The translations under genes and the position numbers were made by a program. The notes under the pieces were generated by a model. It worked only from the letters and a program-made list of their open reading frames with translations, was not told the origin of the DNA and made no database searches. Below, one piece after another: positions 31,564 to 43,100 of a stretch of 58,611 nt of DNA. Source of the DNA: Cytophagales bacterium. Lineage in GTDB: Bacteria; Bacteroidota; Bacteroidia; Cytophagales; Spirosomataceae. Each line of letters starts with the position of its first letter. Position 1 is the first letter of the stretch. The stretch spans positions 1 through 58,611 of the forward strand of contig JAAFJE010000026.1 of assembly GCA_013298025.1 (NCBI GenBank), in the 5' to 3' direction.

Positions 31564-34500
31564 TTACTGTACAAAAGAAACTTTTAATATTTTAGTATAA
31601 GTATCGGTTGTTACCCGAATAAAATAGATACCGGCTGTTAAAGATGCTAAATCGAAATCGGTGGTATAAATGCTTTGTTGGTAATCGAGGGCTTTTTTCT
31701 CGACGGTCGTGCCTGTCAGATTGATAAGCTCGGCTTGGGCTGTTGACAGGGGATTATCGGCTGCTACTTGTACGGTTATTTTTCCTTTGGTTGGATTGGG
31801 AAAAATTTTATAGCCTCCGTTGGCGGCAACTTCTGCCTCAATGGCTGTGATGGTAACGTTTACGCTACTCGAACTAGCACTACAGCCATTGGCATCAGTT
31901 ACTTTTACGCTGTAGCTACCCGTTTGCGTCGTAGTTATGCTACTTTTTCCTTGCGAAGTGGTGAGTTCTGTACCGTTTAAGTACCAATAAGCATTTGTTC
32001 CTGATGAAATGCTAAGAATGCCATTGTTCAAATTAAGCGAAGGAGTAATTGGGCTGATAGTTGTAGCTTTCACCGCCGAAGAAGTGGCACTACAAGCCCC
32101 GTTGTCAATTACCTTTACGGTATAGCTTCCTGCGGCAGTGGCTGTATAAGTATTTTGGGTAGCACCACTGATACTTTGGCTATCTTTGTACCATTGATAA
32201 CTGTAATTAGCATTATTGGTGGCCGTTAGCGTAGTGCTGGCATTAGAGCAGAACGTTACGCTAGAGGCTGGGCTTATGCTTACGCTAGGTGACGTAAGAC
32301 TTTGAATACTTACTTCGGTTCTGGCACTGGCACAAGTCAAGGAGCCTACATTAATATCGTATAAATAATAATAGCCCGTTTTGATAACACTGCCATTGTA
32401 GTAAGCCCCTGTGATTGAAACACTATTGTTTAAGGTAAAAGGATACCCAACAATGTCTGTCGCTGTACTACTAAGGTTTTTATTACTTCTGTAAATAGAT
32501 GCCCCATCACTACAGGTTTGTGAAATGAGGTATGTCCCTGCTTCGGGAATGCTCAAATTGAGGTCCACCACTACGCCTTGGTCGGTTGCGTCGTCTATGA
32601 GTTGAGAATTAGAACGAGTGCTATTGGCCAAGGTTCTGGTAGCTGGCACAGCCAATGTAACCGAAGCTACAGGAGAGTTGTCGGTCATTTTACTTACGGT
32701 AAATGTGATTGTACCGGCTGTTCCTACATAAATTCTAGCAGTTTTAATTAAGGTAGGTACTTGTGTGGTCATGATAATAGATGGCCCAAAATTTTCGTAG
32801 TACGTTCCTCCGCCCAAATCTGCCTTGGTTTTTACACCTACACTGCCCGATAATCCGCCTGACATTACATAGACTTTATTGGAACTAGGTTTCGTAAAAC
32901 TGCCTGTACTACCTGAAAATAAGAGGTTGCCTCCAGTAGCTTGGTCATACCAAAACGCATCGGTGCTGCTCACGGTTTTGATGGTGGCTGTGCTACCGCC
33001 ATCGCAGGCTACCACCGATGCCGTTGGTGCAGTAGGACTGCTAATGGTACGAGTAAATGTGGCGTTGTTGGTCGATTGGTCTTGGTCGCTTGCCAACGTA
33101 GCAACTAAATTAAAACTGTATTTTTCGCCACTTATTGGTGTGAAGTTAGTCGTAAAATAAACAAGTTTTGCTTGAAAAGACCCAATCGTATCGTTCAATG
33201 TCCCTGTAATGTTTGCTACTGTTCCTGCCGAATTACTGATTTTGAGCGTCAGTGGAATATTTTTCAAAGTAGTAGTACCAGCATTATAGAGGCTTATTCC
33301 TACTTTCGTTACGGCGGTATTAGCACAGGTCAAACTTGTGCTAGGAGCAACAAGTTCTTTTATCACTAAATCGTACATCGGATTAACCACCTGTAAGCCT
33401 GTTTCCACTATTTGCCCTTTATCGGCAATACCACAGCTCGTAATGGCACTTGCGGTACTGGCACTGGTACAAATGACCCGTAAATTGATGGCATTGCCTA
33501 CAATAAGTCCTGTTGGGGTTGTAATATCTTTGGTATAAGTAGTAGCCGTAATGCCATTTTCAGTGAGAATACTCTCGTTGGCATCGTCAAAATCGCCATC
33601 TACGTTCCAATCGGCAAAGACTTTAAATGATTTTGTACCTGTATTAAACCCAATTTTTAAACTATATTTTTGATTAATAGAAACCGTATTGTTTGTGCCA
33701 AGACTTACACTCGTAACCAAATTTTGGCTTGTTTGTGGCGTAGTGCTACAATAGGCTTTGCCTCCAACGCCACTCATGAGAAGGGCATAGTTTTGACTTG
33801 TATTGGTGAGCGTTCCTTTGTGGCTTACGGTTACGGTATAAGTACGGCCAGGGATAGGGTTCGTAATTAAAATTTGTTCTACGTTATCCCTGATATTATC
33901 GCCTGTGGTTGCCAAAGCACTAGGTTTGGCGGGGTCGAGTACAAATGGCAGGTAGTTGCTTGTACCGTCGCTCACCCGAATATCGAGGTCATTGACCAAT
34001 TTTGGGGTTCGGTTATTGAGGTTTGCTACCGAAACAGAAGTGATACTTGCTTCTGGGTCTGTCCAACAAATGGTCACGTGTAAAGGTTCTTTTCCCGAAG
34101 CTACCACTTTTTCGGTATAAGTACCACCTTGGCTTAGGGTTCTTTCCGTAAGTGCATAGGTCGCATCTTTGTTGAGAATAACCTTGGCTGCTTTTTCCAT
34201 ATTCAATAAACCCCAGCCATAAATATAATCGGGACCAGCGTTGCCAGCGTCGTCAGCGGTGTGTAGGGCTAATCCTTTGAGCGTAGCCGACCGCATGAAT
34301 TGCCCACTATTTTGTTTGGCATAGAGTTCTTGTAGCAATAACAAGCTGCCTGATACTTGTGGGGTTGCCATAGACGTACCACTCATAATGGTGTAACTGG
34401 TTGTAGAAGCATTGGAAGTAGAATAAATATTTACCCCAACCCCTACAATATCGGGTTTGATACGCCCGTCATCGGTTGGTCCCCAACTGCTAAAATCTGC

Positions 34501-35496
34501 AATCGAAATCTCTGAATTTTGGAACGGAACGTGGTCGATGGGGTTGATAGCCCCCACAGTAAGAATATTTTTGGCTGTTCCTGTGGTAGAAATAACATCA
34601 TAGCCATCGTTTTTGCTTCGGGCTACTGTACTGGTATCGCTTGTGTTTCCCAAATAATAAACCGTTCCAGCCGAAGGCCCTGTTTCGCCTCGGTTGTTTC
34701 CCGCCGATTTGACAATCAAGTAGTAAGGAGCATTGTAGGCGATTTTATCCCAAGCTTGTGTATAAGAATCATAAAATCCAAATTTGTAGTCTTCCCATGT
34801 GCTGATGCTCGTGTTGCCCATCCAACGCCAAGCACTTTTGGTATCGTCATAACTCCAGCCAGCCAGATAGCCATACGAGTGGTTAGAAACCAATAAGCCA
34901 CTGGCGGCGGCCGACATTTCCGAGTTGTCGCTGTTGAAATCCCAAGCTTTGAGGTTTGCCCCAAATGCCATTCCTCTGGCTACAGCCGAAACCCCAGAGG
35001 CTATCATCGTGCCAGCTACGTGGGTAGAATGCTCGTTGGTGCTACTCGGACTGTCTTGTTGGGTTACTCTGCCTGTAAGTTCTACGTGGGTATCCAGTAC
35101 TTGTCCGCCATCCCAAACGCCCAGTTTTCCACTCATAAAAGAGCTATTGCCATTGAGCGAAAGCCCCAGACTTCCGCCTGCATAAAGGGTATTAGTTTTG
35201 GTTGTAGCACTGGCTTGGGCATTGCTGTAGGTACTCACATACAAAGGATGCCCTGTGTCGTCGAGTCCTGTTAGTGCAAATTGCTTTCCTTTTCCATACG
35301 AACCAGTTACGAGCCAGTTGTTTTTAGTGGCTAAAGCTAAGGCTTTGGTGTAGCTATCTTTTTCGAGTTTGGCTATGCTTGTGGCTACGGCTTGTATTTT
35401 TTTATATTGTTCACTGGCATATAATGCTTGTTTTTGTGCCAAAAGTGTATGTCCCCAGCAGAGTAAACCAAGGGAAACGGATAGTATTTTTTTCAT
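31564..35496 (-). CDS. Large secreted subtilisin-like protease with T9SS C-terminal sorting domain
   Basis: A protein of 1310 residues with a signal peptide (to about Ala20). The S8 catalytic triad is visible: Asp129 (GVWDGG), His156 (NEHSTHVAG) and Ser375 (SGTSMATP), with oxyanion Asn267 (SAGNN). Then come a P-domain-like region (about residues 450-570), a GEVED-type module (DWNVDGDFDDANES), a CARDB-like domain (DLVIKELVAPS...), PKD/Ig-like repeats (SYQWYKDSQSISGATQ; NAYWYLNGTELTTS), and finally a Por secretion tail (YKIFPNPTKGKITV ... ILKVSFVQ). It is exported to the cell surface by the type IX system and degrades extracellular protein. It is monocistronic. Confidence 0.93.
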   Translation of the reverse strand: MKKILSVSLGLLCWGHTLLAQKQALYASEQYKKIQAVATSIAKLEKDSYTKALALATKNNWLVTGSYGKGKQFALTGLDDTGHPLYVSTYSNAQASATTKTNTLYAGGSLGLSLNGNSSFMSGKLGVWDGGQVLDTHVELTGRVTQQDSPSSTNEHSTHVAGTMIASGVSAVARGMAFGANLKAWDFNSDNSEMSAAASGLLVSNHSYGYLAGWSYDDTKSAWRWMGNTSISTWEDYKFGFYDSYTQAWDKIAYNAPYYLIVKSAGNNRGETGPSAGTVYYLGNTSDTSTVARSKNDGYDVISTTGTAKNILTVGAINPIDHVPFQNSEISIADFSSWGPTDDGRIKPDIVGVGVNIYSTSNASTTSYTIMSGTSMATPQVSGSLLLLQELYAKQNSGQFMRSATLKGLALHTADDAGNAGPDYIYGWGLLNMEKAAKVILNKDATYALTERTLSQGGTYTEKVVASGKEPLHVTICWTDPEASITSVSVANLNNRTPKLVNDLDIRVSDGTSNYLPFVLDPAKPSALATTGDNIRDNVEQILITNPIPGRTYTVTVSHKGTLTNTSQNYALLMSGVGGKAYCSTTPQTSQNLVTSVSLGTNNTVSINQKYSLKIGFNTGTKSFKVFADWNVDGDFDDANESILTENGITATTYTKDITTPTGLIVGNAINLRVICTSASTASAITSCGIADKGQIVETGLQVVNPMYDLVIKELVAPSTSLTCANTAVTKVGISLYNAGTTTLKNIPLTLKISNSAGTVANITGTLNDTIGSFQAKLVYFTTNFTPISGEKYSFNLVATLASDQDQSTNNATFTRTISSPTAPTASVVACDGGSTATIKTVSSTDAFWYDQATGGNLLFSGSTGSFTKPSSNKVYVMSGGLSGSVGVKTKADLGGGTYYENFGPSIIMTTQVPTLIKTARIYVGTAGTITFTVSKMTDNSPVASVTLAVPATRTLANSTRSNSQLIDDATDQGVVVDLNLSIPEAGTYLISQTCSDGASIYRSNKNLSSTATDIVGYPFTLNNSVSITGAYYNGSVIKTGYYYLYDINVGSLTCASARTEVSIQSLTSPSVSISPASSVTFCSNASTTLTATNNANYSYQWYKDSQSISGATQNTYTATAAGSYTVKVIDNGACSATSSAVKATTISPITPSLNLNNGILSISSGTNAYWYLNGTELTTSQGKSSITTTQTGSYSVKVTDANGCSASSSSVNVTITAIEAEVAANGGYKIFPNPTKGKITVQVAADNPLSTAQAELINLTGTTVEKKALDYQQSIYTTDFDLASLTAGIYFIRVTTDTYTKILKVSFVQ

Positions 35497-35656
35497 ATAA
35501 GATTCATTTGTTGTTGAAACATACTCGTCAGTAGTATAACAATCGGTAAAAGATTCTGTTGCTATGACCGAATAATATTCATCAACGTTGCTTGTGTTGC
35601 TTTGGTGTCTGTAAGAAAGTAAATTTTATTGGGCGGATTCAAGTAATAAGTGTAAC

Positions 35657-35697
35657 GGTAGGTCTTAGATTTCCAAAATCTGGGTTGCTTTCCTACC
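35657..35697. other. Nested hairpin in the gap between protease and envelope-protein genes
   Basis: An outer stem GGTAGG (35657-35662) / CCTACC (35692-35697) encloses an inner stem AGATTT (35667-35672) / AAATCT (35676-35681). It may be a weak terminator of the minus-strand operon above or a leader structure. No T-run follows. The rest of 35497-35786 shows nothing. Confidence 0.4.
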
Positions 35698-35786
35698 ATA
35701 ATTAAATTCGCTACACCTTTACAGCCGCCATAAGGTAGTTAAACTTTCGACAAGGACCTAAAGCTTCAGCATAGCACTGCATAAAA

Positions 35787-36590
35787 TCAACGAGCTTCCA
35801 GTTTAAGTAGAACTTCCGAGGCGTGTCCATCTTTGATACTATAAACATAGAAAAAGAAATCAAAATAATTTATCATAACTTTTTGTTTTTTCCCTTCTAT
35901 AGTTACTTCGAAAGTTGAATACTTAAACGGTAAGTATCCGTATTCTTTCTCTCTTAATATCCAATCTTTAAAAATAATTAACCGAAAATTATCAATATAG
36001 CTTGAATTTGTTCTAAGGTTTTCATCGATAACAACCGCTCCTTTCTTTTGTCCATGCTTATCATATACAATAAACTTTCCTATAAAATTCGAGTAGTATA
36101 AATAAGACTGTGGATATCCTTCTGCTAATTGAAGCCAGTTTTTGTTGTAAAAAGGATTATCTATCCTAATAAAAGTAGTTATTTTAACCAACTGACTACC
36201 GAAAAATAGCTCCAATGTAAAACTACTTTTATCAATAGGTTGTAGGTAAATACTTTGTTCAGTAAAATCATGTGGCATATACCAAAAATGTATATCTTCC
36301 AATTTAGTCCTCTTCCCAATTCGTAAGGCTTCTACTGGTATATCATGATATTCGCCATTAAATAATAATATTGAAAAAGTCTTATTTTGAATCCAAACAG
36401 ATTGTACAGGGTTTAAATAATGAATGGTAGCTTCATCTTCATTGAGCCTTAGTGGAAGAGATTTTAGATACTCAAAAGGCACAAATAAACCTTGATCAAC
36501 ATCTCCTATTTGGCCATGCAACATAGGCTCACAACAAATAAAAAAGACGAAGTAAAAAAAAGCTTTTCTCATACTACTTCTATTTTTCAT
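35787..36590 (-). CDS. Uncharacterised exported protein
   Basis: A protein of 267 residues with an N-terminal signal sequence (RKAFFYFVFFICCEPMLHGQ). The mature part is rich in aromatic and charged residues and likely beta-stranded. No domain is recognised. The ATG at 36590 lies 11 nt inside the upstream gene. A second ATG at 36572, just after that gene's stop, also gives a good signal peptide, so the start is open. Coupling with the beta-barrel gene upstream suggests the two proteins work together in the envelope. Confidence 0.65.
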   Translation of the reverse strand: MKNRSSMRKAFFYFVFFICCEPMLHGQIGDVDQGLFVPFEYLKSLPLRLNEDEATIHYLNPVQSVWIQNKTFSILLFNGEYHDIPVEALRIGKRTKLEDIHFWYMPHDFTEQSIYLQPIDKSSFTLELFFGSQLVKITTFIRIDNPFYNKNWLQLAEGYPQSYLYYSNFIGKFIVYDKHGQKKGAVVIDENLRTNSSYIDNFRLIIFKDWILREKEYGYLPFKYSTFEVTIEGKKQKVMINYFDFFFYVYSIKDGHASEVLLKLEAR

Positions 36591-37323
36591 GTTGTTTAGA
36601 TAAAATATAAGTTAGAAAAATATTAGCTGATTGATAGGCTTGTAAGTCCGAAGGTAATATGTGTCGATTGGTATATCGATATTCTAGCCCCAAGCGAAAA
36701 CGATTCAACTGATAGGTGAATCCTGTACCCAGTAGGATATGTGTGCCAAATTTCCGTGCATCTAGTTGACGTTGGGCTATTTTTATATCTTGGGGTTCAA
36801 TGATAAGGATATTGTTTGAAGGAAGTGTATAGGTGAAAGTAGCGCTGGGGTTATAGACATCCCCTTCATAAAAATTATCGTAGTCTAACCCTATTTGCCC
36901 ACTGAGAAGCCACGCACCTCCCATTACATATATACCCCATTTAGAACTTAGCTTAAAATCTTTTCTTACGAATAAAGGTATTTGAAAGTCTTTGTATTGC
37001 ACTTTGTAATAAAGATTAGGCATGTTTTGAAGTCCTGTAGTGTTATCTATATATATAACTTGCTGATAACGTTTGGTTTGTATCTCCACTTCGGTTTGCA
37101 GAGATAAACCCCATTTTTTGAAAATAGGCAACTGTAACGCCAATGCGAGATCGTCTTCTCCTAGTGTTTGTTGGCTTTCCAGTTTTCTGGGAGAGAAGCT
37201 TTCAGCATTATTGACTATACCTTTTCCGTACCTTACAGAAAGATTAACCTGAGCATTACTCCACTGAAAACACATGAGTAAGAGGCATGATAAGTAGTAA
37301 AATTTGCGAATGAACATAAGCAT
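36580..37323 (-). CDS. Outer-membrane beta-barrel protein (porin-family-like)
   Basis: A protein of 247 residues with a signal peptide (YYLSCLLLMCFQWSNAQ). The mature part has regularly alternating amphipathic strands (VNLSVRYGKG, LSLQTEVEIQTKRYQ, YKVQYKDFQIPLFVRKDFKL, YQLNRFRLGLEYRYTNRH) and ends in an aromatic strand, the pattern of small Bacteroidota OmpA/PorT-like barrels. Function is unknown. First gene of a two-gene unit with the 267-residue exported protein. Confidence 0.7.
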   Translation of the reverse strand: MLMFIRKFYYLSCLLLMCFQWSNAQVNLSVRYGKGIVNNAESFSPRKLESQQTLGEDDLALALQLPIFKKWGLSLQTEVEIQTKRYQQVIYIDNTTGLQNMPNLYYKVQYKDFQIPLFVRKDFKLSSKWGIYVMGGAWLLSGQIGLDYDNFYEGDVYNPSATFTYTLPSNNILIIEPQDIKIAQRQLDARKFGTHILLGTGFTYQLNRFRLGLEYRYTNRHILPSDLQAYQSANIFLTYILSKQHEK

Positions 37324-37463
37324 AAATAATAGTTATAGTATAAATATCTTGGTATTATCTTGGTTTTGCTGCCATACTTTAAACTTTGCTCTTGTGGTAT
37401 TTTTAGGCTACGTATTGAATTTGAATCTTCTAGCGTTTTGAACTATCAAACAGTTTGAATACG

Positions 37464-37505
37464 AAAAAGGCACAAAAGTTCTTTCTGAACTTTTTATGCC
37501 TTTTT
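37464..37505 (-). terminator. Terminator after tatC
   Basis: An A/T-flanked hairpin with arms AAAAAGGCACAAAAGTTC and GAACTTTTTATGCCTTTTT, a small internal loop and a five-base apical loop. It lies ~50 nt beyond the tatC stop on the minus strand. Confidence 0.75.
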
Positions 37506-37557
37506 TAACATTGAAAAATCGTGGTCTGTGAAGATTTTTTACTATTTCTTTATACGA

Positions 37558-38409
37558 TTAGTCTAGCAACTCTTTTTCTCGTTGTTTATTGACATTCGCC
37601 GAAACCCAGATACTAATTTCGTATAAACCCAAGAGCGGAACTGCTACCAGCAATTGAGAAATCATATCGGGCGAGGGTGTGATAATGGCGGCTACAATCA
37701 AAATGACAATCAAGGCATGACGGCGGTATTCTCGCATAAAAGTGGGTGTAAGAATACCAACTTTCGAGAGTACATACGAAATCATAGGCAACTGAAACGT
37801 GATGCCGCAAGCCAAGGTAAGCATGGAAAGCAACGAAATGTAGTCGTTGATGTCGAACTGGTTTTGAATGCTTTCATCTAGTTTGAAATTGGCTAAAAAG
37901 TTGATAGCCATAGGTGCTACCACAAAATACCCAAAAGATACGCCTGTAAAAAACAACAACGATACCCAAAACACAGCCCCACGAGCGGCTTTTTTCTCGG
38001 TATCTTTTAGCCCTGGCTTGATAAATCGCCATACTTCCCAAAAGAAATAAGGAAATGCAAACAGCAAGCCTACAATGATTGATTGCGTAAGGGCCATCAT
38101 AAACTGCCCCGAAACTTCACGGCTTTGCAAAATAAAATTGGCTTGCTCGAAACAAAGCCCTTCTAAACCTGTCAGTGCCGAAACCTTGCAAAGTATCTTG
38201 TTTGTCCAGAAGTCTGAACGAGCAGGCCCCATGATAATACCGCCAAATATTTCGGTACGGTAAATCCATGCGGCAATGGTAAAAATCAATATAGAAGCCA
38301 ATGAACGGATTATGTGCCAGCGAAGCTCCTCTAAATGCTCAATGAAGGTCATTTCTTTTCCTTCAATACCTTCTGCTAATTCTTCGTCAAATTCTTGGTC
38401 TAGTGCCAT
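37558..38409 (-). CDS. tatC: Sec-independent protein translocase TatC
   Basis: A protein of 283 residues with six membrane helices. Family signatures are the N-terminal MTFIEHLEELRWHIIRS (cytoplasmic end of helix 1, with the conserved E-E-L-R signal-peptide-binding patch), FPYFFWEVWRFIKPGL between helices 2 and 3 (with F-x-W-x-F-I-x-P-G-L), and AIITPSPDMISQLL late in the protein. TatC recognises twin-arginine signal peptides. No tatA/E gene is next to it in this window. A terminator follows. Confidence 0.96.
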   Translation of the reverse strand: MALDQEFDEELAEGIEGKEMTFIEHLEELRWHIIRSLASILIFTIAAWIYRTEIFGGIIMGPARSDFWTNKILCKVSALTGLEGLCFEQANFILQSREVSGQFMMALTQSIIVGLLFAFPYFFWEVWRFIKPGLKDTEKKAARGAVFWVSLLFFTGVSFGYFVVAPMAINFLANFKLDESIQNQFDINDYISLLSMLTLACGITFQLPMISYVLSKVGILTPTFMREYRRHALIVILIVAAIITPSPDMISQLLVAVPLLGLYEISIWVSANVNKQREKELLD

Positions 38410-38578
38410 GAGTTTGTTTAATAGTTAATAATGAGATAGTTAGTGTTTTAATATTAGCTTTGGGGCAGTTAAGTATTTATGCTACCCTGACTTAACTCAA
38501 CAACGGTGTCTTGCCTCTTTCGTAGCTTTTGCTCGAAACAAAAGCAATGCCTTATTCGCAAAGTTACACCAAAAACGC

Positions 38579-38617
38579 AAAAAACCCTGACAGCGTTTGT
38601 CGTTGTCAGGGTTTTTT
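38579..38617 (-). terminator. Terminator of glyA
   Basis: AAAAAACCCTGACA (38579-38592) with exact complement at 38604-38617, an 11-base loop, and T-run on the minus strand. It separates glyA from tatC, with nothing else clear in the rest of the 239-nt gap. Confidence 0.9.
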
Positions 38618-38648
38618 CATTTTTGTGATAAGAATTAACACTAATCGC

Positions 38649-39941
38649 TTATCTATAAAGTGGGAAATTTTCTACCCATTTATTTACTTCTGCTTTTACC
38701 GAAGCAATGTAAGTTTCGTTGTCGTGGTTCATCAACACGCTGTCGATTAACTCAACGATGTGCAACATTTCTGCTTCTTTCATGCCACGAGTAGTCATAG
38801 CGGCTGTACCTACACGCATACCCGACGTAACAAATGGTGATTTGTCATCGAACGGAACCATGTTTTTGTTGATAGTAATATCGGCTTTTACCAACGTGTT
38901 TTCAGCCAATTTACCAGTCAATCCTTTCGGACGGAGGTCAATCAACATCAAGTGGTTGTCTGTACCGCCAGAGATAATTTTGTATCCTTTGTCCACAAAA
39001 GCTTGGGCCATCACTTGAGCGTTTTTCTTTACTTGCTCGGCATACACTTGGAAATCGTCGGTTAAAGCTTCGCCAAAAGCGACGGCTTTCGCAGCAATGA
39101 CGTGTTCTAATGGGCCACCTTGCGTACCTGGGAATACAGCACCATCTAAACAAGCTGACATCAATTTCAAGTCACCTTTAGGTGTTTTGAAACCAAACGG
39201 ATTTTCAAAGTCTTGTCCCATCATAATCAAACCACCACGAGGGCCACGCAACGTTTTGTGCGTAGTAGTTGTGACGATGTGGCAATGTTGCATGGGGTTA
39301 TTCAATAAACCTTTGGCAATCAAGGCAGAAGGGTGCGAAATATCTGCTAATAAAATTGCTCCTACTTGGTCGGCAATAGCACGCAAACGCACGTAGTCCC
39401 AATCACGAGAGTAAGCCGAAGCTCCACAAATAATCAATCTTGGACGTTCTTTCAATGCTGTAGCTTCTACTTTATCCCAGTCGATTAAGCCTGTTTCTTC
39501 TTCTACACCGTAGAAAAATGGTTGGAAATATTTACCCGAAAAGTTTACAGGTGAGCCATGCGAAAGGTGTCCGCCATGTGCCAAGTTAAAGCCTAAAATT
39601 TTGTCGCCAGGGTTCAAAAACGATAAAAACACCGCCGCATTAGCCTGTGCACCAGAGTGAGGCTGCACGTTTGCCCAAGTTGCCCCAAACAAAGCTTTGG
39701 CACGCTCAATAGCAATGTTTTCAATTTGGTCAACTACCTCACAACCACCATAATAGCGTTTGCCTGGAAGACCTTCTGCATATTTATTCGTAAGCACAGA
39801 GCCTTGTGCTTCCATTACTTGTTTTGAAGTGAAGTTTTCAGAAGCAATAAGCTCGATGCCGAACTCCTGACGGTGTGCTTCTGCTTGAATCAAATTGAAA
39901 ATTTCAGTATCTCTTTCGAGCGTGAAAGTTGCTGTTGCCAT
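38649..39941 (-). CDS. glyA: Serine hydroxymethyltransferase
   Basis: A cytoplasmic PLP enzyme of 430 residues that converts serine and tetrahydrofolate to glycine and methylene-tetrahydrofolate. Signatures: [12 protein letters not shown] near residue 31, [12 protein letters not shown] (63-74), [10 protein letters not shown] (about 199-208, with the PLP-binding Asp200 and His203), and the Schiff-base Lys229 in [14 protein letters not shown]. Length and motifs are standard. Monocistronic. Confidence 0.97.
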   Translation of the reverse strand: MATATFTLERDTEIFNLIQAEAHRQEFGIELIASENFTSKQVMEAQGSVLTNKYAEGLPGKRYYGGCEVVDQIENIAIERAKALFGATWANVQPHSGAQANAAVFLSFLNPGDKILGFNLAHGGHLSHGSPVNFSGKYFQPFFYGVEEETGLIDWDKVEATALKERPRLIICGASAYSRDWDYVRLRAIADQVGAILLADISHPSALIAKGLLNNPMQHCHIVTTTTHKTLRGPRGGLIMMGQDFENPFGFKTPKGDLKLMSACLDGAVFPGTQGGPLEHVIAAKAVAFGEALTDDFQVYAEQVKKNAQVMAQAFVDKGYKIISGGTDNHLMLIDLRPKGLTGKLAENTLVKADITINKNMVPFDDKSPFVTSGMRVGTAAMTTRGMKEAEMLHIVELIDSVLMNHDNETYIASVKAEVNKWVENFPLYR

Positions 39942-40139
39942 TTCCGCAAATTTTGATTGAATGATGGTATGATGGAAAAGGTTTTTGTCGTACTAAATCG
40001 TAAAATAGTGATAAAACCTTAATCATATTAGAATTTCTGTGTAAAAATACTGTTAAAAAATGGATTGTGAAAACATTTTTTTATTTGCACATCGAAAATG
40101 CACAAGCCTAACTATCAGAAAACTAGCCTACAAGCTTTT

Positions 40140-43100
40140 TTATTTTACCCCTATCTTAATCGCATCGTAAATCACTTGGTTGATGTTGGTTCTTACATTC
40201 AAATCTGAAAGCTTGCTGTTGTTGCGGGTTGGATATACTCTGTTTGATAAAAAGACATAAACTAATTGATGCTCAGGGTCTATCCATGTATAAGTACCCG
40301 TAAAACCTGAGTGACCAAAGCTGGCTGCACTGGCACTTGGTGCCGCACTGATGCCCGCTTTTTTGCGGTCGGGCTTGTCGAATCCAATGCCTCTGCGGCT
40401 GTTTTCTTCTGCCGAGAAGGGATAGCTTGTCCACGTTTGTAAGGTTTGTTCTTGAATGTATCGCTTGCCACCGTAATAGCCTTTTTGCAAATACATCTGC
40501 ATGAGTTTGGCTAGGTCGTTGGCGTTGCCAAATAGACCCGCATGGCCCGAAATGCCGTTGAGCATAGCGGCTCCTTCGTCGTGTACACGTCCGTGTATCA
40601 AGTTTTTACGAAACAAGGAGTCGTATTCTGTAGGAACAATGCGGCGTAAATCGTAGTGCAAACGGGCGTTGTAGGTAAGCGTTGTTGCTCCTAATGGTTT
40701 GTAAAATGTTTCTTTCAAAAAGCTTTCCCAGTCTTTGCCTGTGAGGCGAGGAATGATTTGTGGATACATATAATACGACAAATCGGAATACACGTATTCT
40801 TTTTTCTCTCGTAAAGGGGAGTCTTCTATGGCTTTGTAAATGGTTGTGGCGTAATTTTTATGAATCCAAAGTTGGTCTGCGACTTGTATCGGATAGTCGT
40901 CGGAGCTACGATTGGCAAAGGTTTGGGCTTTCCAAATGGTTGACTGATTGGCTATATTAACGGTTTCTTTCCACAGTTTTTTGTCTTGTTGTATCAAGCG
41001 GTTAATTCTTGCCATTGCTTTTTTATGGCTAAATATTTTTTCAAAAAAGCCAATTTTATAGCTTCTTGGGTATTCGCCTGATGCTATCTTTTGTCGATAT
41101 TGCTCACTTGCCAACACCATTTTGGTAGAGTCGATGCAGTCCATCCAGAAAGGAATCCATGCTTTCAAACGGGCTTGGTGTGTGAGAATATCTTTATAAA
41201 CTAAATTCGCTTTGTTCGAGTTTTTCCAATCAGGAATCAACTCGCCCATCGTAGTGTTCAGGCTAAACTTGCCTTCGTCTTGCATCCGCATCATGGCTGG
41301 CACAGAAGTACTGATTTTGGTGACAGAAGCCAAATCGTACAGGTCGTTGAGGCTTACGGCTTGCGTGCCTTCGTAGGTATGTTTGCCGTAGGCTTTATGG
41401 AAAATCACTTTACCATTTTTGGCAACCAATACTACTGCACCGGGTGTTGCTTTTTGGTTAATAGCCAAGTTGACCACAGAATCAATGCGTGTTTGGAGAT
41501 ACTTGCCATCAATACCTACCGCTTCGGGTACGGTATAGCCCAAGCGTTCTAAAGCAGTGGTATGGATGCCGTCGTTGTAACGAAACTGGGCATTGACGGT
41601 CACGGGCAATTTTCCCGTAATGGCATTTGCTCCAAAAATTGCTTGAGCCGCCGCTTCTTGGGTGTAGGGTGTTTCCTGAAAAGTCTGAATCAAAGCTTTG
41701 GCTTTGTCTAAATTTTCAAACTTGCCGAGGGTGTAAGGGTTGGAAAAAAGGGTGACAATGGCTTTTTCGTTGGAAAAAAGCTTTACTAATTCCTGTATCC
41801 GAGGCAAAATGCTGTAGTTTTTAGCTGGACGAATGTTTTGACCATTTACGCCTACGAGTACAAGGTTATAAGCTTTGAGGGCTTCCTGTACTTTTTGTAC
41901 GGTAGAATCGGGCGTATTTTCATCTATATTAAAATGGTCGATATTGGTATAATTACTGAGCATTTTCTGAAAATCGGTCATTGGTTTCGAGCCAAAAGCA
42001 GGCGTGCCAATGACCAAAGAGGCGATGTTGAGGGTATCTAAATGTTGTAATGGTATAATATTGTCTTGGTTACGCAGCAAGGTCACGGTATTCGTGGCCA
42101 AAGCACGGTTGAGGGCATCGGAGCGGCGAGGGTTGAGGTCTTCTATCAAATGGTCGATTTTGATGGGCTTGTAGGCATCTAATCCTGCCCATGCTTTAGC
42201 AAGCAAAATGCGTTTGACACGCTCGTCGATGTCGGCTTGGGTGATTTCGCCATTGAGTAAGGCTTTTTTGATGGCATTAAAAGCCGATGGTACGTCTGAA
42301 AAGGTTTCTAAAATATCATTTCCTGCCAAAATAGCCTTTACATTGGCTGTTCCTTCTGGAAAAAACTTCACAGCCCCTTGCATATCCATTGCATCGGTAA
42401 AGACCAACCCTTTGAATTGTAGGTCTTTTCGGAGTAAATCTGTCACCACTTTGCGAGAAAGGGTAGAGGCTAAATTTTTGGTAGTATCGAGTGACGGAAT
42501 GTTCAAATGTGCTATCATTACGCCCTGCAAACCGTTTTTAATGAGTTCTCGATAAGGATACAACTCTAGGCTGTCGAGTCGTTTGCGGTCGTGGGCAATC
42601 AATGGCAAATCATAATGCGAATCGGTGCCAGTATCGCCATGCCCGGGAAAATGCTTGGCCGATGTAATAATGCCACCTCGCTGCAAGCCTTTCATGTAAG
42701 CGATGGCTTTCTGGGTTACTTTTATTTTGTTTTCGCCAAAAGAACGAAAATTAATGACGGGATTATTGGGATTATTATTGACATCTACCACGGGGGCATA
42801 GTTGATATGCACGCCCAAGCGTTTGCATTGCAATGCTACTTGATAGCCCATTGCCTCAATGAGTTGCTCATTGCCTTGCATCGCACCCAAAGCCATTTGG
42901 TATGGAAACCGCACCGTGCTATCGAGACGCATCGCCAAGCCCCATTCCAAGTCCATACCAATGAGCAAAGGAACTTTAGCAAGCTTTTGTAGGGTATTTA
43001 CCAAGGTCGCTTGTCGGGTAGGATAGCCCGCAAAAAACACCAAGCCGCCCACATGATAATCACGCACAATTTGATACAAGCGTGTGGTATCGTAAGTAGT

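Noticed and set aside
34519-34896. Open frame of 125 codons opposite the protease gene
   Set aside because: A shadow of the S8 catalytic domain. No known family, start context or promoter.
36580-37323. Frameshift joining the two overlapping envelope genes into one
   Set aside because: Each has its own signal peptide and stop; the 11-nt overlap is ordinary translational coupling.
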